Source: Actinomycetes bacterium
Lineage (GTDB): Bacteria; Auribacterota; JAJCYG01
Length of the DNA: 64,000 bases
Direction of reading: 5' to 3'
Assembly (NCBI GenBank): GCA_029263055.1
Contig: JAJCYG010000058.1
Coordinates: 1 to 64,000 of the forward strand
The notes under the pieces were generated by a model. That model searched no databases, had not been told where the DNA came from, and was given only the letters and a program-made list of their open reading frames with translations. Positions 57,701 through 63,700 of the stretch are shown here, piece after piece. A program made the position numbers and the translations under genes. Within the stretch, counting starts at the first letter, position 1. Every line of letters starts with the position of its first letter.

Positions 57701-60700
57701 ACTGGTTATGCCCATAAGCAAACGTCATGTCATTGGTTGGAACAATCTCTTTAGAAAAGATGCCGACTAAAGGCCCCACATTTCGAGTAACCATGTTCTC
57801 ATCGCTGTTATTTGCTTCAGTGGTACTTTGAACAATGGCTAAGTTTGGATTTTCAAACATAAACTTAGCCATTTCCCAGGTCCCTTGTGTAGCAGCCCAT
57901 GAAGATTTGTCATCAAACTGAAGGATTTTATTTAAACCCATATAATGCTCAGCAGGTTCGCCATTGACTTTGTTTGAAATCAAATCACCCCAGCCCAACT
58001 CTTCATGCATAGTGTCATGAACTTGATCCCCTAAAAATCCGCGAATCCCTTGAGCATATAAAACTTCTCTAAAACGAGCGGTTACTTCTGACTCGGTTGG
58101 AGCACGGCGGAGAAAACTTGCATCGGTCCACACGTCATAATAAAGCTCCCATTCACGCACAGAAACGTTACTAGGAAACTGAGCTTTAAGAGGATCTGAT
58201 TCAGCTAAATGTTGAGTTATAATCCGAATCAATTCTTTATGACGCGGACTTAAAGGAATCACAGAAAGATTTCCATCTGCTTGAGCCACTTCATTAACAC
58301 GTTTGTTCAAGACATCTTCTTGATAGCGCAACACTGAAGCCATCTTTATTTCATTTAAGGATTGTTTATACTCTAAAACCAATTCAAGAATCTCTATTCC
58401 ATCAGTCAGCTCTTCTTCACCAAGGAGTTGCACCTCAACTTCCCAGTCAGGATTAACAGATGGATCTGAGTCAATACCATTACTCTCTGCCACTAAAAGA
58501 TTAAGCGCAAATTTTCTTGCCTCTTCCTTTTCATTCTCTGTTAGCTTATTTTCTATTTCAAAAATCTTTTCAACAGTGCTATAAGAAATAGAAAGGGCGC
58601 TCGCGATCGTTTTCATTATTTCTTCAGATCGAGTTAATGCCCGACCTTCTTCATCACGAATTTCTTCAGCAAACTCTTTTAAATTGTTTTCAACTCTATC
58701 AGTCATTTGAACAGATAAACCTAAGACCTCAGCTGCTGACATAAACGCCCATTTTTGTAGAGCTTGGCTACGTCCTAAAGCAAGGTCAATCAGGTCGTCT
58801 GCTTTTGCTTTAATCGCTTTAGAAAGATTTTCAACCTGCTCTTCCCAAACAGGGTGATCTGGAGCAAGAGGATCTATTGGCACCAAAGAACCAACAAAAG
58901 GAACAGAAGGAACACCACGGATCTCTGCTAATAAAGTCTCATTATCAGCATCATTACTAATCCCATTGATCTCTGCTAACAAATAAAACAATGCTTTTTT
59001 ACGTGCTTTTTTATTTTCATTAGCACTAGAAGAGTCTTCACTTTGAACGATTAATCTAGCGGTTCTATAACTAACAGAAAGAGAGGTTGCAACAGTTTGA
59101 ATAACCTTCTCTTCTTTTGTTAAACTTCGAGCATGGTGATGTTGAACCACTTTTTCTTGTAAAGCCAAGTCTTCTTCAATTTTTTGGCTCGCTTCAACAG
59201 ACGTATTTAAAATTTCAGCCATGAAACGATGGCCTGCTTTTTGCTCCATCCAAGCAAAGACTATAGGGTGTATTTGGTTTTGATCTAAAAGCTCTTTCTT
59301 TACTTCACGGTAGGCATCGGTATAAGAGAGCCCCCCGTTTTTAGGGTCTATCTTCTTTAATATTTTTGTTTGGATTGTCCACACAGGTTCTGTTTTTAAG
59401 ATCATCCACGCTTTATGACGATTTAAAACAGGGGCAAACGTATCGCCGAGCCTTTTAGAAAGCTTAACAACTTCTTCAAGCGCAAAATCAATTTGAAATG
59501 GGACTGATTGGTTACTCGCTTTAGGAAACAAACCATGACGGCGATAAACCTTACCTTTATCTAAAACTTCACCATGCTTAGGACGAGACGTGTATTGAAT
59601 TTTTTGTGTTTCATAAAAAGCAGTTCGCACATAAAGTTGTTGTAGATTTTCAAAATTCTCTTCAGTCACGCCTAATCGATACAGCGCTTCTCCAAAAAAA
59701 TTATCATTAGTATTATCTTCATTATCCTTAGACATAAACTGAGTCACCCATTTGAATGAATTAAGAACAAGGGCGCTGTCAGCCATCTCTAAGTTCATCC
59801 TACTAAGCTCACTCACCGCATCCGCATCAGCAACAGGCTCTAAATTTGATTCAATTTTGTTTCGATACGCTTTTACCAAAATAAGGTCCAGAACTTTATC
59901 TGTTAAGTCTCCTGTCCCTCTAAGACGATCTGTTTGCACCACATGCAAACGCTTTAAGGCTTCATCCATCACTTCATGGCGTGTCCATGCCTTATTATGG
60001 CTTTGGTCTGCTTTCCATTTTTTTTCAGCATCAGCCACATCAAAAACTTTATTCACTTCAATCACTTCTTTTAAACTACGCAGACGATCGCGGTATGGAT
60101 TAAGGTCATCTAGTAAACCTTCCACCATTTCTAAAGCAGCTTCATAAGCAGATTGAAAACTCATTTTTGGATCTTTATATCTTAATTCTTGAATCACAAA
60201 AGTAATAACATCTTGATAATCTAAAAGATCTTCCATAGGGCGAGGATCTGATAAAGGATTCACAGCATTGTGTCTAAGCACATCTTCTCTTAGTTCATTA
60301 AAGTAAGCTCCTGTCTTTTCTGCTTTAGGCTTTACTTTATCAGCCAACAAATACAAGTAGTCATCAGCACGCGCGATATTCACTCGATGATCTAAACCAC
60401 GGGTTGCCAGTTGTTCTTTATAATACCCAGCAGAACGTTGGTGCATTCGCAATCCCTTAATAATAATATGAATATCTTCATTATGGACTGGGGTGAAAAG
60501 AGTCATGCCTTCAACCGTGGCATTATCAACTTTATTTTCTTCAACGCGGGTCACTTTTTGATTACGGCGATCAGAAGAGGTTCCACGTGTTCTAGGACGA
60601 AACGTCCAAACAGAATGAATCCCTTTAGCAATGGCAAAGAAAGCTCCTACCACAACAGCCTGAGTTAAAGCAGTAGGCTCGGCAGCAAAGAAGCTGGCCC

Positions 60701-63700
60701 AATAAGAAATAAAATGGGTTCCATTAGCTAAAGTACTTAAAATTCCGAAAGAATCTGCGCCAAAACCATTAATCAACAACTGAGCGATTTGAGGATAAAA
60801 CCAGAACAGAGCAAGAGCAACAACCACAAAAGCTCCCCCTACATAAGCATTTCCCCAACGTTGTGCTTTTTCATCATTTCCACGAGTCGCCCAAACAGCT
60901 CGAATAAAAGGAAAAGCGATTATAAAAGATCCAATGATAAAGAGAAAATTTTGAGAGGCCAATGCCTGAGCAAGTGAAGCTAAAGCATCTACGTGAGCAT
61001 AAAAAGCGGTTCCAACGCCCCCTTGAACTAAAGGCTGAGCCACAACTCGAATCAAATCAGGCAATAATAAAAGGGCTGTTGAAAACCCAATCAACTTAGC
61101 CCAAAATTCACCTTTGTTACGGCTTGGCATTTTATTAAAGACACGAATCACTCCACCCACCACAACAGCCAAAGTCAAACCTAATAACATATAAAGGAAA
61201 GAACCAGGAAAAACAGTGGCTAAGACCACTCCAACAGCAAATGCTTCTGCTGTTAAATAAATGGAGGTTAAATTTGAACGAAGAATATTATTTTTAATCA
61301 AACGAGTTTCTGAAAAAAGTGGGAGCACAAAAATGAGTAGTGCGAAAAAAACCACAGGAAAAAAGAATGGCGAAGCAGCAACAGCAATGCCTCCCATTAG
61401 CGCTAATTGATTAATAGTATAAGCTGAAACACCTACTCCGATTAGCGGAGAAAAAGCATCAATTATTTTTCGAACAACCTGTCTAAATCGTGAGGCATCC
61501 CCCTCAGCTTCTCTTTTTAAACGTTGGCGTTCGGTTTCTAATTTACGGCCATCATTGATCACAATGGCTGTCACAATCCACATTGCAGCAAAGAAGAAAA
61601 GTGCTGAAGAAAGGTAAAACGACACACCATTAAAACTAGCTGTGACCATGGCTCCACTTTCAAAAAAACCTTCAACTAAGGGTGAACCAATGGCGATGAG
61701 TCCAGCAATCACACGCCACAACAAACGAAGTGTATTTGGAATCACACCTGAATATTCTTCCTCGTCATCTTTATCTTTACCTGCTTGGTTTGCCGCTAAT
61801 TGACGATCAGGTGTTTGCGGCCCAACTGGAGCAGCGGGTTGTGTCACTGCAGGAAGAGGTGTTGCTGGAGTCACTGCTTCCGCTGTAACAGTAGGTTCTT
61901 CAGGGCGTTGCCGCACTCTCTGAACAGGCTGAACACGAGCAGCAACAGGAGCACCACCCAAACCTTGCACAGCATCTAAATCAATATCTGTAGGATCTGC
62001 TGATGGAACCGTTGAACCCTCTGGTGGAGCCTCAGCAATACCCATCTCTAAATCCCCATATTGAACAGCAGGAACTTGAGGCTTTTTAGTCAACAAATAA
62101 GGAGCTAAAAAAGCTGTTACAGGGTAAAGAGCGATTGTCTTTGAAATGGGGTTAGCAAAAAAGATCTCATAAAGTTCTAGTTGTGAATATGAACTATCTT
62201 CACCATTGATTTGGTTTAAATAATGCATCAAACTTTCTGCTAAAGGAAATTCTTGAAGAAAAGAGTCTGAAGAAAAAGTAAAATTTTCTTCAATGAGACT
62301 AAATTGATTCTCATTTGAAATACGCCACTGCTCGTTTATGTCTTTGATGTGTCTTAAAACAGTATGAATCTCAATAATGGAAGGTCTGTTCTCTCCTGTT
62401 AATTGAGCCAATAAAAGGTCAACCTGTTTGACAAAAGCATCTGCTTGTATTTGGCGCAACTGCTCTTGATTAAATCTTAAACTAGGATCTGTAATATCAC
62501 CCGACTCCACTCGAGCCGCATAATCTCTGTCAACAAATTGAGTTTTAGTTAGAGAGAGTTTCATCCGTTCTAAAAGAGGGCGTAACATTTCAACAGCAAC
62601 AGGCTTCACTTGAGGCAACGTTTGAATCGATTCCTTTGCCTGGCCATTAACCCAATCAGAAACATTATATTCTTCGCTTAAAGCTTCAGCCAATCGATCG
62701 GTTTGACGTGAAATAAAAACGTCATAGCCATATTGAGCACCGTAATGAGAAAACACAAGACTAAAAACTCGGTCAAGCCCTTCACGCACTTTAGCTTGTT
62801 CTTCAGTTTCTAGATCACTGATTTTAGATTCCAGTGTTTCAAAATAAAGAACGGTTTGTTCAGTATTAAAGGATTGCAGAAAAGAAGATAAGTTTTTTAT
62901 TTTAGTTCTCAATCCAGAAACATCTTCTAAATTATTTCGAGCCAAAACCAAGCTACTTTGTACTAATTGGTTTTCTATGACTTGATCCGCTGCTTCAGAC
63001 CAACGCTGTAAACGAAATTGAAGCGTTGCTTGAATCAAAAGATCCACTCGATCAGCGGTTGAATCAACTAAAGCTAAGGCAGCTTCTTGAACTGGTTTAG
63101 GTGCTTGGCTAATAAGGGCTAATGCTTTTCTTAAATCTTTTTTATAAAGAATAGGGTTGGGTGCTGAAGCAAGCGAAATAAAATAAGACCGCAACTCAGA
63201 GAGCAATACTTCTTCCTCAGAAGGAGCTGTAGGAGCCACATCTCCTCCAAGCATTCCAACCACTTCAGCATCTTCTACTTTTTCAACTTCAGCAGCTTGA
63301 GTTTCATCTTCTTCATATTCATCTTCTTGAGTCAGACCAAGAGCTAGCGGGTAAAAACCTAAAACAAGGTTGGCGCGCTGAACAAATGTCTCTAGGGTAT
63401 CTTCTCTTTCAATAAGATCAAAAATCCCAACTTGCTCTTGAGATTGAAACTTATCTTTAAAACGCTGAATCATCCCAAAATATTCTTCAGTTGATTTATC
63501 TGCGGCGACTTCATCCTTTATACGAGCTGCAATCGTAAGAGGCCCTCCTTTTCCATCCCCTGGATCTGTTTCTCCAGCAAAGTCTGTTTCAAGACGATGC
63601 GCAAAAGCATCTAATAGGGCAATAACCACACCTTTAATAATTTTATCGTCAGAAAGCACCTTCTTTGAATCAGCAACTACCAACTCATTCAAAGAGAGGG

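Noticed and set aside
59752..60147. 131-codon plus-strand ORF, and similar plus-strand ORFs (for example 41306-41728, 19016-19390, 54745-55116)
   Set aside because: Antisense shadows of long coding frames; no ribosome binding sites, domains or promoters were seen.
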